Below, piece after piece: positions 63,636 through 64,000 of a DNA stretch of 64,000 nucleotides. Location of the stretch: contig NZ_JANHAX010000005.1 of the NCBI RefSeq assembly GCF_030848945.1, positions 62,001-126,000 on the forward strand, given 5' to 3'. The notes under the pieces were generated by a model that did not search any database, was not told the origin of the DNA, and was given only the letters and a program-made list of their open reading frames with translations. How positions within the stretch are numbered: position 1 is the stretch's first letter; the number at the start of each line of letters is the position of its first letter. The position numbers and the translations under genes were made by a program. The stretch comes from Marimonas arenosa. Lineage in GTDB: Bacteria > Pseudomonadota > Alphaproteobacteria > Rhodobacterales > Rhodobacteraceae.

Positions 63636-64000
63636 TTACTGGCAGATATATTCGATCCGCTCGCCATCCTCGGTGACCGCGACAACGCCGCCTTCGACCA
63701 GTGCGAAAGTGGCATAGGTCGCCCGGTGCGCGGCACCGTTCACGACGATGCTGCCGGTGCCCTGACCGGCGACGATGTTGGGCGCTTCGATATTGACATA
63801 GACGCCGGCGCCGATGAACTCGCCGATCATGTATAGCGTGCCGGGGATTTCATTGGCGCGGCCGGTCTTAATCAGCAGGTTGAGCTGGCTGCGCTCGCCC
63901 GAGGCGCCGATGCCGGTGGCGCCGGAATATTGGAAAAGCTGGATCTGGATGACGCCTTGAAATGGCACTCCACGGTAGTTGGCCTGGCACTGCATCTGCG
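63636..64000 (-). CDS. Hypothetical, probably exported protein (partial at right edge)
   Basis: The frame ends at TGA/TAA-type stop 63636 and is open to the window edge; an ATG at 63995 lies in it but the real start may be outside. The visible 119 residues contain a Cys near each end (QCQANYRG and the terminal ICQ), a beta-rich IQIQLFQYSG, LYMIGEFIGAGVYVNIEAP and a GTGSIVVNG stretch. It looks like a small periplasmic beta-sheet protein. Codon use is host-like, suggesting a return to core genome. Family not recognised. Confidence 0.65.
   Translation of the reverse strand, partial: QMQCQANYRGVPFQGVIQIQLFQYSGATGIGASGERSQLNLLIKTGRANEIPGTLYMIGEFIGAGVYVNIEAPNIVAGQGTGSIVVNGAAHRATYATFALVEGGVVAVTEDGERIEYICQ

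Overview
The window looks like a chromosomal segment of a GC-rich alphaproteobacterium of the Rhodobacterales (Roseobacter/Rhodobacter type). Supporting signs are the one-cysteine DksA, an RpoE/ChrR sigma/anti-sigma pair with matching TGATCC-N18-TA promoters, a trmD-rplS-rpmE block with a cysteine-free L31, TRAP and tripartite tricarboxylate transporters, and a VPLPA-CTERM protein. There are no rRNA genes, CRISPR arrays or tRNA genes that I can recognise.

Layout. 1-15.4 kb is mostly core genome: an edge-truncated FAD monooxygenase, dksA, a MoxR ATPase with a secreted trypsin-like protease, acnA, trmD, rplS, rpmE, aroQ, a fructosamine-kinase-like gene, a UDP-sugar dehydrogenase and an aminotransferase, with two decayed genes (a GNAT acetyltransferase and a frameshifted secreted protein). 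16.6-25.2 kb is an envelope-stress module: rpoE-chrR, then two divergent operons (DUF1365-SDR leftward; FAD oxidoreductase-CFA-family methyltransferase-chalcone-isomerase-like-MFS-DUF3833-TspO-like rightward), each preceded by an RpoE-type promoter. By analogy with Rhodobacter sphaeroides this is a singlet-oxygen/peroxide response that remodels membrane lipids, possibly through furan fatty acid chemistry. 25.6-29.8 kb holds an RND efflux pair.

29.9-about 37 kb is an integrated element: phased repeats, a complete tyrosine integrase, small element genes, an AlpA-type regulator, a RepA-like ATPase followed by a long hairpin, then AT-richer cargo (a secreted C39-like cysteine protease and two small secreted proteins) and decayed sequence. 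37.2-51.6 kb is a catabolic island: a LysR regulator with an amidase-TRAP operon running right, and a GntR regulator divergent from a long leftward operon (FAD-linked 2-hydroxyacid dehydrogenase, secreted metallo-beta-lactamase-fold protein, TctCBA transporter, Usp protein, thiamine-diphosphate enzyme). The enzymes suggest uptake of an amide or organic acid and its oxidation and decarboxylation, substrate unknown.

51.8-64 kb is a mosaic of mobile-element debris and accessory genes. It has an integrase interrupted by one stop codon. Next to it is the most interesting locus: a phage MuF-type head protein fused to a CdiA-type nuclease toxin domain, with an overlapping probable immunity gene, in the absence of other phage genes. 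Then come a DUF6512 membrane protein, fasciclin, a second DUF3833 lipoprotein whose start codon overlaps that of a divergent DsrE gene, a cytochrome P450, a stand-alone LpxD-type acyltransferase, an IS3-type fragment fused to a truncated element gene, a VPLPA-CTERM protein and an edge-truncated gene.
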